The notes below the pieces were generated by a model. That model searched no databases, had not been told where the DNA came from, and worked only from the letters and a program-made list of their open reading frames with translations. A stretch of 64,000 nucleotides of DNA, taken from NCBI GenBank assembly GCA_004551945.1, contig SFPN01000013.1, positions 1-64,000 of the forward strand, read 5' to 3'. Origin of the DNA: Clostridiales bacterium (GTDB lineage: Bacteria > Bacillota > Clostridia > Oscillospirales > Oscillospiraceae). The translations under genes were made by a program, and so were the position numbers. Shown piece after piece: positions 7,794 to 16,421 of this stretch. Positions within the stretch are counted from its first letter, which is position 1. Each line of letters begins with the position of its first letter.

Positions 7794-8318
7794 TTATTCC
7801 GCAGGCTCTTCTGTGGGAGCCTCCGGGGTGGGTTCGGGTTCCACCTTGGTGCCGCACTGGGTGCAGAAGTTGGCCTCGTCCTCCAGGGGCGCGCCGCAGC
7901 TGGCGCAGGTGGGGGGGACCACTTCGGCCTCCACCACTTCGGGGGAGGGCTCTTCTACCTTGGCGCCGCAGCTGGCGCAGAACTTGGCGTCCTCAGCCAG
8001 AGGTGCGCCGCAGCTGGCGCAGGCGGGGGCGGCGGGGCTGGCCTCTTCCGCCTGGCGGTTGGCTTCCAGATCGGCCTGCGCCCGGAGGATGACCTCTCTG
8101 GCGGCCTGGATGGAAGCATACAGGGCCATGATCTCGTCGTCGAAGGTTTCGCCGGCGTCCAGCTTATCCACCAGCAGCTCGCCGATGTTCAGGGTGAACT
8201 CTGCGATCTTTCGCTCCTCGCTGTTGATCTTCAGGTTCAGTTTTCCGTTCTCGATGGCGTTGTTTGCCTTGCTGGTGGCGGTGGCGGCCAGGGTGTTGAG
8301 CTTATCGAGCAGTGCCGT
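7794..8318 (-). CDS. Double zinc-ribbon protein with helical N-terminal domain, ACG start likely
   Basis: About 174 aa. The N-terminal part is helical (ALLDKLNTLAATATSKANNA, NGKLNLKINSEERK). The C-terminal half has two zinc ribbons with CxxC pairs (CASCGAPLAEDAKFCASCG, CASCGAPLEDEANFCTQCG) and acidic Pro/Glu linkers. A GTG at 8171 would remove the first 49 residues, which read as a genuine conserved domain. AAAGGAGG lies 8 nt before an ACG at 8316-8318, exactly where ATG would be expected (then ALLDKL); a TGA is two codons further upstream, so no other start fits. The binding partner is unknown. It follows the P-loop gene by 46 nt. Confidence 0.7.
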   Translation of the reverse strand, partial: TALLDKLNTLAATATSKANNAIENGKLNLKINSEERKIAEFTLNIGELLVDKLDAGETFDDEIMALYASIQAAREVILRAQADLEANRQAEEASPAAPACASCGAPLAEDAKFCASCGAKVEEPSPEVVEAEVVPPTCASCGAPLEDEANFCTQCGTKVEPEPTPEAPTEEPAE

Positions 8319-8364
8319 AGGTCATTCCTCCTTTAGCGGCAGTGTTCAGGTTGGAAGGGGCGGC

Positions 8365-8778
8365 TCAGAAGTAGGCCTTCAGAGCCTCGGTAGCCAGGGC
8401 GATGTCGGCGCTGATGGTGATGGTGAACTTCACCTGGTTCTGTTCGGAGAAGCGGTCCAGCCAGCCCAGGAACTCTTCCACCTCGGCGGAGTCGGGCTCG
8501 GAGGGGATGATCTTGCACAGGCTGTCGATGAACACGTGGGTCAGATCGTAGTTGGAGGCGTACATACCGCTGATAAAGCCCTTGAAGAAGGTAAAGTTAT
8601 CGGCGGCGAAGTCGCTGGACTCCACCAGACGGACGGCGGGGCTGACGTCATAGACCAGCTTCTTGCCGATCTCCACGCACACCACGTTGCCGCTCTCGTT
8701 TTCTGCGGCATAATTGATCATATCAATGAGCTGCTTGGTCTTACCGGTACCTTTTGCGCCCATAATCACTCTAACCAT
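8365..8778 (-). CDS. Small P-loop ATPase of unknown function
   Basis: 137 aa. The Walker A motif GAKGTGKTK lies at residues 7-15, and a Walker B-like segment is YDLTHVFIDSL near residue 85. No membrane or DNA-binding region is visible. Such short nucleotide-binding proteins recur in Oscillospiraceae and are sometimes labelled as twitching-motility ATPases, but there is no pilus gene here. AAGGAG stands 9 nt before the ATG. The close neighbour downstream is the zinc-ribbon protein, and the two probably form one transcript. Confidence 0.75.
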   Translation of the reverse strand: MVRVIMGAKGTGKTKQLIDMINYAAENESGNVVCVEIGKKLVYDVSPAVRLVESSDFAADNFTFFKGFISGMYASNYDLTHVFIDSLCKIIPSEPDSAEVEEFLGWLDRFSEQNQVKFTITISADIALATEALKAYF

Positions 8779-8883
8779 AGTTAATCACTCCTTCTTGATC
8801 CAGAAAAGGTTGTTTTTCTGATGGACTCATGTTACCATCCCGCCGGAAAAAAAGCAATGGGATTGCGAGAATTTCACGAAAAA

Positions 8884-10212
8884 TTAACGGCGGGAATCCA
8901 AAATTTTTCTTCTCTCCTCATAGCCGGGCTTGCCCAGCAGGGCGAACATGTTCTTCTTGTAGGCCTCCACCCCGGGCTGGTTGAAGGGGTTGACCCCCAG
9001 CAGGTAGCCGGACAGGCCGCAGGAATATTCAAAAAAGTAGATCAGCTGTCCCACCCAGTGGGCGGTGCGCTCCTGGGCGGTCAGCAGCAGGTTGGGGACT
9101 CCGCCGTCGGCGTGGGCCAGGGCGGTGCCCCGGCGGGCCTGCTCGTTGACAAAACGCAGGTCCTTCCCCCGGAGGTACTCCAGACCTGACCGGTCCCCGG
9201 GCTTGGGGTTCAGCAGGCAGGAGGAGGAGGGGATGGCAAAGCGCACCACCGTTTCAAACAGGTCCCGCTCGCCCTCCTGGATGTACTGGCCCATGGAGTG
9301 CAGGTCGGCGGTAAACTCCACGCTGGCGGGGAAGATCCCCTGGCCGTCCTTGCCCTCGCTCTCGCCGAAAAGCTGCTTCCACCACTCCCCGAAAAACCGG
9401 AAGGAGGGCTCATAGCAGGCCAGCAGCTCGATGTTCTTGCCGCTTTCATACAGGGCGTGGCGGGCGGCGGCATACTGCCAGGCGGGGTTGTCCTGGCCGG
9501 GGGTGCGAAGGTAGCCCATGGCTTCGGCGGCTCCGTCCAGCAGCTCCTGCACCGGAAGTCCCGCCACCGCCAGGGGCAGCAGCCCCGCAGCGGTGAGCAC
9601 AGAGTACCGTCCGCCGATGGAGGCGGGCACGGAGAAGGTGGCGTAGCCCTCCTGGTTGGCCAGGGCCCGCAGGTGGCCCTCATGGCGGTCGGTGGTGACG
9701 AAGATCCGGTCCCGGGCCCCGGCGCGGCCATACTTCTCCTCCAGCAGCTGGCGGAAGAGGAGGAAGGCGATGGACGACTCAGTGGTGGAGCCGGACTTGG
9801 AGATCATGTTCACGGAAAAATCCTTGTCCCGCACATAGTCCAGCAGCTCGTTGAGGGCATCGGAGGACAGGGTGTTGCCAGTGAAAAAGATCTGGGGGGT
9901 GTCCTTGCAGAACAGGTTGTAGTTGGGGGAGGTGAGCAGCTCCAAAACCGCCCGGGCGCCCAGGTAGGACCCGCCGATGCCGATGACCACCAGAACCTGG
10001 GACTGGTCCCGGATAATTCTGGCGGTCTGGAGCAGGCGGCTCAGCTCTTCGGGGTCATAGTTTTCCGGCAGATGGACCCAGCCGGTGAACTCGCCCCCCT
10101 GGCCGTTGCCCCGCTCCAGCAGGTTCCAGGCGTTGATGAGCCCGTCCAGCCGGGAGGAAAGCCAGTTTTTCGGCAGGAAGGGCAGGGCGTTGGACACATC
10201 AAATTGAAGCAT
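8884..10212 (-). CDS. pgi: Glucose-6-phosphate isomerase
   Basis: 442 aa, the usual length of the short Gram-positive form. It interconverts glucose 6-phosphate and fructose 6-phosphate in glycolysis and gluconeogenesis. Seen: the sugar-phosphate-binding SKSGSTTESSIAF, IGIGGSYLGARAVLE in the N-terminal SIS domain, and the family signature GQGIFPASVEFTADLHSMGQYIQEG. The start MLQFDVSN at 10212 follows AGGAGGT; an upstream in-frame codon has no site. A palindromic repeat lies just upstream. Confidence 0.96.
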   Translation of the reverse strand: MLQFDVSNALPFLPKNWLSSRLDGLINAWNLLERGNGQGGEFTGWVHLPENYDPEELSRLLQTARIIRDQSQVLVVIGIGGSYLGARAVLELLTSPNYNLFCKDTPQIFFTGNTLSSDALNELLDYVRDKDFSVNMISKSGSTTESSIAFLLFRQLLEEKYGRAGARDRIFVTTDRHEGHLRALANQEGYATFSVPASIGGRYSVLTAAGLLPLAVAGLPVQELLDGAAEAMGYLRTPGQDNPAWQYAAARHALYESGKNIELLACYEPSFRFFGEWWKQLFGESEGKDGQGIFPASVEFTADLHSMGQYIQEGERDLFETVVRFAIPSSSCLLNPKPGDRSGLEYLRGKDLRFVNEQARRGTALAHADGGVPNLLLTAQERTAHWVGQLIYFFEYSCGLSGYLLGVNPFNQPGVEAYKKNMFALLGKPGYEERRKILDSRR

Positions 10213-10239
10213 GAAAAACACCTCCTGATGGAAGGGTTT

Positions 10240-10302
10240 GCCCCCTCCCTGGCTCCCCCTCTGGGGGAGCTGGCACGGCGAAGCCGTGACTGAGAGGGCA
10301 GC
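10240..10302. repeat. Palindromic intergenic repeat, copy A
   Basis: Two hairpins in tandem: GGCTCCCCCTCTGGGGGAGC and CACGGCGAAGCCGTG, then ACTGAGAGGGC. Related copies lie at 35917-35963, 36020-36081 (variant) and 52635-52684. All are intergenic. Confidence 0.75.
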
Positions 10303-10305
10303 GAC

Positions 10306-11664
10306 TTAATTCTTTAAACTCTGCATGGGAGCTGGGATACGGCCGCCCCGCTGAATGAAAGCGGCGCTGGAGAAGGGATGCACCGGCATCACCGGGGCGG
10401 AGCCCAGCAGGCCGCCGAACTCCACCATGTCGCCCACCTTCTTGCCGGGGGCGGGAATCAGGCGGACAGCGGTGGTCTTGGAGTTGACCATGCCGATGGC
10501 GGCCTCGTCAGCGATGATGGCGGAGAGGGTTTCCGCAGAGGTGTCCCCGGGCACGGCGATCATGTCCAGCCCCACGGAGCACACGCAGGTCATGGCCTCC
10601 AGCTTGTCCAGCTGGAGGGCCCCCTGCTGGGCAGCGGCGATCATGCCCTCGTCCTCACTCACGGGAATGAAGGCGCCGGACAGGCCGCCCACATGGTTGG
10701 AGGCCATGACGCCGCCCTTTTTCACCGCGTCGTTGAGCAGGGCCAGGGCGGCGGTGGTGCCGTGGGTGCCGCAGACCTCCAGGCCCATCTCCTCCAGAAT
10801 CCGGGCCACGGAGTCCCCCACCGCGGGGGTGGGAGCCAGGGAAAGGTCCACAATGCCGAAGGGCACGTCCAGCCGGGAGGAGGCCTCCCGGGCCACCAGC
10901 TGGCCCATGCGGGTGATGCGGAAGGCGGTCTTTTTGATGGTCTCAGCCACCACGTCAAAGGGCTGGCCCTTTACCTGCTGGAGGGCGTGGTGGACCACCC
11001 CGGGGCCGGAGATGCCCACGTTGATGACGCATTCCGGTTCACCCGCGCCGTGGAAGGCCCCGGCCATGAAGGGGTTGTCCTCCACGGCGTTGGCGAAGAT
11101 CACCAGCTTGGCGCAGCCGAACCCGCCGGAGGCGGCGGTGAGGTCGGCGGTTTTCTTGATGACCCGGCCCATCTCCGCCACCGCGTCCATGTTGATGCCC
11201 GCCTTGGTGGAGCCCACGTTCACCGAGGAGCACACCAGCTCGGTGGTGGCCAGGGCCTCGGGGATGGAGGTAATCAGCTTCCGGTCCGACTGGGTAAAGC
11301 CCTTCTGGACCAGGGCGGAAAAGCCGCCGATGAAGTTCACGCCCACGGTCTTGGCGGCCTTGTCCAGGGCGGCGGCGAAGGGGACGTAGTCGGTGCAGTC
11401 GCTGGCGGCGGCCACCAGGGAGATGGGGGTGACGGACACCCGCTTGTTGACAATGGGGATGCCGAACTCCTTCTCGATGGCCTGGCCGGTGGAGACTAAC
11501 TTTTCCGCCCGGCGGCAGATCTTGTCGTAAATTTTCCGGCAGGCAGCCTCCTGGCTGGGGTCGGCGCAGTCCAGCAGGGAGATGCCCATGGTGATGGTGC
11601 GGATGTCCAGGTGCTGGCGGTCGAACATTTCAATGGTCTGTAAGACTTCCGAGGAATTGATCAT
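10306..11664 (-). CDS. PFL family protein (UPF0210/DUF711)
   Basis: 452 aa, full length for the conserved UPF0210 family, which is related in fold to pyruvate formate-lyase-like barrels but has no settled function. Typical strings are RTITMGISLLDC near the start, FIGGFSALVQKG, GTHGTTAALALLNDAVKKGG and NHVGGLSGAFIPVSED. No glycyl-radical motif is seen, so PFL activity should not be assumed. It lies 18 nt after the ACT-domain gene, and this pairing is conserved in Firmicutes, implying that the ACT protein regulates or partners with it. Confidence 0.9.
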   Translation of the reverse strand: MINSSEVLQTIEMFDRQHLDIRTITMGISLLDCADPSQEAACRKIYDKICRRAEKLVSTGQAIEKEFGIPIVNKRVSVTPISLVAAASDCTDYVPFAAALDKAAKTVGVNFIGGFSALVQKGFTQSDRKLITSIPEALATTELVCSSVNVGSTKAGINMDAVAEMGRVIKKTADLTAASGGFGCAKLVIFANAVEDNPFMAGAFHGAGEPECVINVGISGPGVVHHALQQVKGQPFDVVAETIKKTAFRITRMGQLVAREASSRLDVPFGIVDLSLAPTPAVGDSVARILEEMGLEVCGTHGTTAALALLNDAVKKGGVMASNHVGGLSGAFIPVSEDEGMIAAAQQGALQLDKLEAMTCVCSVGLDMIAVPGDTSAETLSAIIADEAAIGMVNSKTTAVRLIPAPGKKVGDMVEFGGLLGSAPVMPVHPFSSAAFIQRGGRIPAPMQSLKN

Positions 11665-11682
11665 GGAAAGAACCCTCCCTGC

Positions 11683-11955
11683 TCAGATGCGGTGCATGGC
11701 GTTGAAGGTGTCCTCCCGCTGGGCGTGGATGTTCAGGCCCAGGCGGCGGCCCAGGTCGGACATGACGTCGGCCAGGTCGCCGAAGGGAACCTTGCAGGCA
11801 CCGGCGTCCACCAGCATGACCATGGTGAAGAAGTCGGGGGGGAGGATGGTTTGGGTGATGTCCAGGACGTTGACGTTCTGTTCTGCCAGCTCCTTGGTGA
11901 CGGCGGCGATGATGCCCACCTGATCCTTGCCGGCTACGGTGATAACTGCGCGCAT
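11683..11955 (-). CDS. ACT domain-containing protein (UPF0237)
   Basis: 90-aa single ACT domain: AVITVAGKDQVGIIAAVTKELAEQNVNVLDI, then FFTMVMLVDA. Proteins of this group bind small ligands, often amino acids, and resemble the N-terminal half of GcvR. It is first in a two-gene unit with the PFL family gene. Confidence 0.9.
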   Translation of the reverse strand: MRAVITVAGKDQVGIIAAVTKELAEQNVNVLDITQTILPPDFFTMVMLVDAGACKVPFGDLADVMSDLGRRLGLNIHAQREDTFNAMHRI

Positions 11956-12023
11956 AAAACTGATACCTCGCTGTGAAAAAATATAGGTTTATATCATGAA
12001 ACAATCCAATGGGATTGCCCCGC

Positions 12024-12602
12024 TCACCCCTCCAGCTCATCCAGCGTCAGCTGGAAGGCGGGGAGGAAGGTCTCTATGAAATAGTCCAGCTCCGGCAGGC
12101 GGTAGGATTCCAGCGCCCGGAGGGTCTGTTCTGCCGCCTGCTGAAACTCCCGGTTGCCTGCCTTTAGTTCCTCCAGACACTTGAGATGGGCCGAGAGCTT
12201 GTCCGCCGCCTTCACCAGCGCCAGCACCTCCGGGTCGGTCTCGGAGAGAAGCTGGCCGAAAGCCGGGCGCATCTCGTCGGGGAGCATGGCAACCAGCCGG
12301 TCCGCCGCGCTCTGCTCCACCGCCTTGTAGGCGTCCCGGATGGCGGGATTGGCGTATTTCACCGGGGTGGGCAGGTCCCCAGTGAAGATCTCCGGGGCGT
12401 CGTGGTAGAGGGCCACGGCGGCCACATGGCCGGGGTCGATGGTGCCCCCGAACTTGTCCCGGCGGATCACCGCCAGGGCGTGGGCCAGCACCGCCACCAT
12501 GTGGGAGTGTTCCTGGATGTTCTCCGGAACGGTGCTCCGCATGAGGCCCCAGCGGCCGATGTATTTCATTCGGGCAATGTATGCAAAAAAAGAATGACCC
12601 AT
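12024..12602 (-). CDS. YfbR-like HD-domain 5'-deoxynucleotidase
   Basis: 192 aa. HD-domain metal ligands are visible in ENIQEHSHMVAVLAHALA and VALYHDAPEIFTGDLPTPVK, with a later Asp in ALVKAADKLSAHLKC. E. coli YfbR removes phosphate from dNMPs, which would fit pyrimidine nucleotide balance next to thyA. The start MGHSFFAYIARMKYIGRW at 12602 matches the family; the ribosome site is weak (AGCAGG). Divergent from mtaB. Confidence 0.88.
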   Translation of the reverse strand: MGHSFFAYIARMKYIGRWGLMRSTVPENIQEHSHMVAVLAHALAVIRRDKFGGTIDPGHVAAVALYHDAPEIFTGDLPTPVKYANPAIRDAYKAVEQSAADRLVAMLPDEMRPAFGQLLSETDPEVLALVKAADKLSAHLKCLEELKAGNREFQQAAEQTLRALESYRLPELDYFIETFLPAFQLTLDELEG

Positions 12603-12730
12603 GAAAAAACCTGCTTTTCTAAGAAAAATCTTGCGTATTCCGCCCGTCTTGGGTAAGATAGCAAAAGAATAGAAAATCATTATACCAGAACCCGGGAAAA
12701 AAGGGAAGAGAATTTATAAGGAGGACGGTC

Positions 12731-14035
12731 ATGGTTTTTGCCTTCCATACCCTAGGCTGCAAAGTGAACCAATACGAGACCCAGGCCATGGAGGAGCTGC
12801 TGCTGGCCAAGGGCCACACCCTGGTCCCCTTTGAGGAAAAAGCCGACATCTACATTATCAATAGCTGCACCGTCACCGCCGTCAGCGACAAGAAGTCCCG
12901 CCAGGCGGTGCGCCAGGCCCGGCGGAGAGCACCGGAGGCGGTGGTGGCCCTGTGCGGGTGTTACCCTCAGGTGTCCCCGGAGGAGGCGGCCAAGCTGGAC
13001 GCCGACCTCATCGGCGGCAGCGGGGACCGGCAGGGCTTTCTGGAGCTGCTGGAGTCTATGGCCAGCCGGAAGGAAAAGACCGTGACGGTGGACAACGCCC
13101 TTCACCGCCGGGCCTTTGAAGCTCTCCCTGCCGGGGGGCTGGAGGGCCGCACCCGGGCCATGCTGAAGGCCGAGGACGGCTGCACCAATTTCTGCGCCTA
13201 CTGCATCATCCCCTACGCCCGGGGACCGGTGCGCTCCCTGCCCCTGGACCAGGCGGAGGAAGAGGCCAGACGGCTGGCGGCGGCAGGCTACCGGGAGCTG
13301 GTGCTCACCGGCATTGAGCTGTCCTCCTACGGCCGGGATCTTCCCGGCCGGCCCAGCCCGGCAGAGCTGATCCAGCGGGTGTGCCAGGCGGCTCCCCAGC
13401 TGCGGGTGCGCCTGGGCTCCCTGGAGCCCAGAACCGTCACGGAGGAGTTCTGTCAGCGGCTGAAAGCCCTTCCCAACCTGTGCCCCCACTTCCACCTGTC
13501 TTTGCAGAGCGGCTGCGACGCGACGCTGTCCCGGATGAAGCGGAAGTACGACACCGCCCGGTTTTATGAATCCGCCGCCCTTCTGCGGGCGCACTTTGAC
13601 AATCCCGGCATCACCACCGACCTGATCGTAGGCTTTCCCGGGGAGACCGAGGAGGAATTTTCCCAGACCCTGGACTTTATCAAAAAATGTGCCTTTTCCC
13701 AGATGCACATTTTCCCCTACTCCCGCCGCCAAGGGACCCCGGCAGCGGCCATGCCGGGGCAGCTGTCCAACGCGGAGAAAGCCCAGCGGGCCCAGCGGGC
13801 AGCGGAGGTGGCCGGCGCCCTTCGCCGCAGCTGGCTCACCGGCTGGATCGGGAAAACGGTAGAGGTCCTTTTTGAGGAGGAAAAGGAGGGCTTCTGGCGG
13901 GGCTACACCCCCCAGTATGTGGAGGTTACGGTTTCCGGCGAGGAAAATCTGCACAACACCCTCCGCCGGGTCAGGCTCACCGCCGCCGGAGAGGACAAGA
14001 TCTTTGGAACCCTGGTTGAGGAGGAAAGACCATGA
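12731..14035 (+). CDS. mtaB: tRNA (N6-threonylcarbamoyladenosine(37)-C2)-methylthiotransferase
   Basis: 434-aa radical-SAM methylthiotransferase that converts t6A37 to ms2t6A in ANN-decoding tRNAs. Order: UPF0004 domain with cluster cysteines in TLGCKVN, INSCTVT and ALCGCYP; radical-SAM core with CTNFCAYC near residue 152; a weak C-terminal TRAM-like region. TsaD, which makes its substrate modification, is encoded later in the window. AAGGAGG precedes the ATG. The stop overlaps thyA by 4 bp, so the two are translationally coupled. Confidence 0.95.
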   Translation: MVFAFHTLGCKVNQYETQAMEELLLAKGHTLVPFEEKADIYIINSCTVTAVSDKKSRQAVRQARRRAPEAVVALCGCYPQVSPEEAAKLDADLIGGSGDRQGFLELLESMASRKEKTVTVDNALHRRAFEALPAGGLEGRTRAMLKAEDGCTNFCAYCIIPYARGPVRSLPLDQAEEEARRLAAAGYRELVLTGIELSSYGRDLPGRPSPAELIQRVCQAAPQLRVRLGSLEPRTVTEEFCQRLKALPNLCPHFHLSLQSGCDATLSRMKRKYDTARFYESAALLRAHFDNPGITTDLIVGFPGETEEEFSQTLDFIKKCAFSQMHIFPYSRRQGTPAAAMPGQLSNAEKAQRAQRAAEVAGALRRSWLTGWIGKTVEVLFEEEKEGFWRGYTPQYVEVTVSGEENLHNTLRRVRLTAAGEDKIFGTLVEEERP

Positions 14036-14862
14036 GCAGAGCAGACGACCTGTTTATCCAAAACTGCAAGGAAATTTTGACCCGCGGGGTGTGGGACACC
14101 GACCAGGCCGTCCGCCCCCGGTGGGAGGACGGCACCCCCGCCCACACGGTGAAGGCCTTCGGGATTGTGAACCGCTACAACCTGCGGGAGGAGTTTCCCA
14201 TCCAGACCATCCGCCGGATGTACCTGAAAAGCGCCGTGGACGAGCTGCTGTGGATCTGGCAGAAGAAGTCCAGCAACGTAAACGATTTAAACAGCCACAT
14301 CTGGGACGCCTGGGCGGACGAAACCGGCTCCATCGGCAAGGCCTACGGCTACCAGCTGGGGGTGAAGCACCACTACCCCGAGGGGGACATGGACCAGGTG
14401 GACCGGGTGCTGTTTGACTTAAAGCACAACCCCGCCTCCCGGCGCATTCTGACCAATCTCTATAACCACCACGACTTAAGCGAAATGGCCCTGTACCCCT
14501 GCGCCTACTCCATGACCTTCAATGTGAGCGGCAAAACCCTGAACGCCATTCTCAACCAGCGCTCCCAGGACATGCTCACTGCCAACGGGTGGAACGTGAT
14601 GCAGTACGCCGCCCTGGTCCACATGCTGGCCCAGGTCTCCGGCCTGGAGGCAGGGGAGCTGGTCCATGTGATCGCCGACGCCCACATCTACGACCGCCAT
14701 GTGCCCATCGTGGAGGAGCTCATCAGCCGGAAGCCCTTCGACGCTCCCGTGTTCCGGCTGGACCCCGCCGTGACGGATTTCTACTCCTTCACCCCCGACA
14801 GCGTGAGCCTGGAGGGGTACCAGTGCCACCCCCTGGACCAGCCCATCCCGGTGGCAGTGTAA
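14032..14862 (+). CDS. thyA: Thymidylate synthase
   Basis: 276 aa. Makes dTMP from dUMP with methylenetetrahydrofolate, releasing dihydrofolate. The catalytic cysteine is in ALYPCAYSMTF; LNQRSQDMLTANGWNVMQYAALVHMLAQ is the dUMP-binding region, and HIYDRH is near the C-terminus. It starts inside the end of mtaB (ATGA) and is followed 13 nt later by folA, which recycles its product. Confidence 0.97.
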   Translation: MSRADDLFIQNCKEILTRGVWDTDQAVRPRWEDGTPAHTVKAFGIVNRYNLREEFPIQTIRRMYLKSAVDELLWIWQKKSSNVNDLNSHIWDAWADETGSIGKAYGYQLGVKHHYPEGDMDQVDRVLFDLKHNPASRRILTNLYNHHDLSEMALYPCAYSMTFNVSGKTLNAILNQRSQDMLTANGWNVMQYAALVHMLAQVSGLEAGELVHVIADAHIYDRHVPIVEELISRKPFDAPVFRLDPAVTDFYSFTPDSVSLEGYQCHPLDQPIPVAV

Positions 14863-14875
14863 GGAGGGAGCAGCC

Positions 14876-15352
14876 ATGAACGTCATCGTAGCCGTGGACG
14901 AAAACTGGGCCATCGGCAAAGACGGGGACCAGCTGTGCTACATCCCCGCGGATCTGAAGCGGTTTCAGAAGCTGACCACCGGCCACCCGGTCCTCTTAGG
15001 CCGCAAGACCCTGGCTACCTTCCCCGGGGGCCGTCCTTTGAAGAACCGGCGGAACCTGATCCTGTCCTCCCAGCAGGACTTTGCCCCGGAAGGGGGCGAG
15101 GTGTTCCATACCCTGGAGGCCGCTCTGGCAGCCGCCCCGGCGGACACCTTCGTCATCGGCGGTGAGTCAGTGTACCGCCAGGCCCTGGACCGGTGCGACA
15201 CCACCTATGTGACCAAAATCCAGAAGGCCTTCCCCGCCGACCGGTACTTCCCCGATCTGGACGCCGACCCCGCCTGGATCATCGCAGAGACCGAGGGCCC
15301 CTATGAGCACGAGGGCCTGACCTACTTCTATGTCACCTACCGGAGAAAATAA
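14876..15352 (+). CDS. folA: Dihydrofolate reductase
   Basis: 158 aa. Reduces dihydrofolate to tetrahydrofolate with NADPH. Seen: N-terminal VIVAVDENWAIGKDGDQ, PADLKRFQKLTTGHPVLLGRKT, and FVIGGESVYRQAL for NADPH binding. AAGGAGG precedes the ATG. Last gene of the mtaB-thyA-folA run; a strong hairpin follows. Confidence 0.97.
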   Translation: MNVIVAVDENWAIGKDGDQLCYIPADLKRFQKLTTGHPVLLGRKTLATFPGGRPLKNRRNLILSSQQDFAPEGGEVFHTLEAALAAAPADTFVIGGESVYRQALDRCDTTYVTKIQKAFPADRYFPDLDADPAWIIAETEGPYEHEGLTYFYVTYRRK

Positions 15353-15362
15353 GATCAAGACA

Positions 15363-15397
15363 GCAGGCCGCCCGCTGGTTTTCAGCGGGCGGCCTGC
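15363..15397 (+). terminator. Strong hairpin after folA
   Basis: 15-bp perfect stem (GCAGGCCGCCCGCTG and complement) around GTTTT. The T tract is poor, so termination is likely but not certain. The following 250 nt before the LuxR genes are AT-richer; I see no gene and no confident promoter there. Confidence 0.65.
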
Positions 15398-15652
15398 ACG
15401 AATTTATATGAGGTAAGCGAGTAGCACAGAAAGGAAAAACCGGATCTCGTTCTGCTTGTATTGTACCGGCCGCCGTGCCCTGTTTCAATTACCCGCCCTA
15501 CGGAAAATTCTAATTTCTTTTGCGTAAGACTACCGCACATGAAGTAGGAATTGCTTGTATTTAAGCAGAAATGGGGGAGAGGACCCACTTGCTTTCTGGC
15601 GGGGGAGAGGCTAAACTGAAACAAAGCCACCCGTTCCGGAAAGGAGGCGCCC

Positions 15653-16408
15653 ATGGAAAAGAACGATTTTCTGCTGTGCAACGAGGTGATCTACCATATC
15701 CACACCTGCGGGGACCTGGACGAGCTCAAGCGCACCATCCTGGCCCAGGTGAAGCTGCTCATTCCCTATACCTATGCCAGCATCATCGCCGTGGAGATCG
15801 ACCCGGAGACCAAGGCCATCCACCACAGCGACCCCTTCTGCCTGCCGGACAGCTTCACCGCCCTGGAGCACGAATGGATTGCCCGGGACTACCAGGACGA
15901 GAGCCTGTGGGTGAGCCACGCCCCCGAGTCCATTGTGGTCCGGAACAGCGAGATCATGGGGGAGGAGAACCGGCTGACCTCTCCCATTTACCGGGATTTG
16001 TATGTAAGGTATAACATCTACGACTCCCTCACCATGAACCTGGCCTATAACCACCAGGTCATGGCTCTCATGACCCTCTACCGCACCCGGGCGGACGGCG
16101 TGTTCACCGACCAGGAGGCCTTTTTCCTCCGGGCCCTGTCCCTGCACGTTAACTACGCCTACTTCATGATGTCCCGCCGGGAGAACCGGCGCGCTTCTGC
16201 CAGCCGGACCCTGGAGGAGCTGACGGCGGCGTACCGGCTCACCCGCCGGGAAGAGGAAATCCTGGGGATGGTTTTCCGGGAGCAGAGCAACGACGAGATT
16301 CTGGACCAGCTGGCCATCAGCCGGCACACGCTGCACAAGCATCTGCAGAATTTGTACCGGAAGTGCGGGGTGTCCTCCCGCCTGGAACTGATGAAGCTGC
16401 GAACGTAA
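15653..16408 (+). CDS. LuxR-type transcriptional regulator, tandem copy 1
   Basis: 251 aa. The C-terminal 65 residues form a LuxR/GerE helix-turn-helix: LTRREEEILGMVFREQSNDEILDQLAISRHTLHKHLQNLYRKCGVSSRLEL. The N-terminal 180 residues look like a GAF-like sensor (LLIPYTYASIIAVEI, MTLYRTRADGVFTDQEAFFLRAL). No receiver-type phosphoacceptor pattern is seen, so it is not a classical response regulator. AAAGGAGG precedes the ATG. Copy 2 follows after 13 nt. The signal and targets are unknown; no obvious target gene is adjacent. Confidence 0.85.
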   Translation: MEKNDFLLCNEVIYHIHTCGDLDELKRTILAQVKLLIPYTYASIIAVEIDPETKAIHHSDPFCLPDSFTALEHEWIARDYQDESLWVSHAPESIVVRNSEIMGEENRLTSPIYRDLYVRYNIYDSLTMNLAYNHQVMALMTLYRTRADGVFTDQEAFFLRALSLHVNYAYFMMSRRENRRASASRTLEELTAAYRLTRREEEILGMVFREQSNDEILDQLAISRHTLHKHLQNLYRKCGVSSRLELMKLRT

Positions 16409-16421
16409 GGAGGGGTACCCG

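Noticed and set aside
10306..11664. Pyruvate formate-lyase
   Set aside because: The PFL family name refers to UPF0210; no glycyl-radical motif or activase is present.
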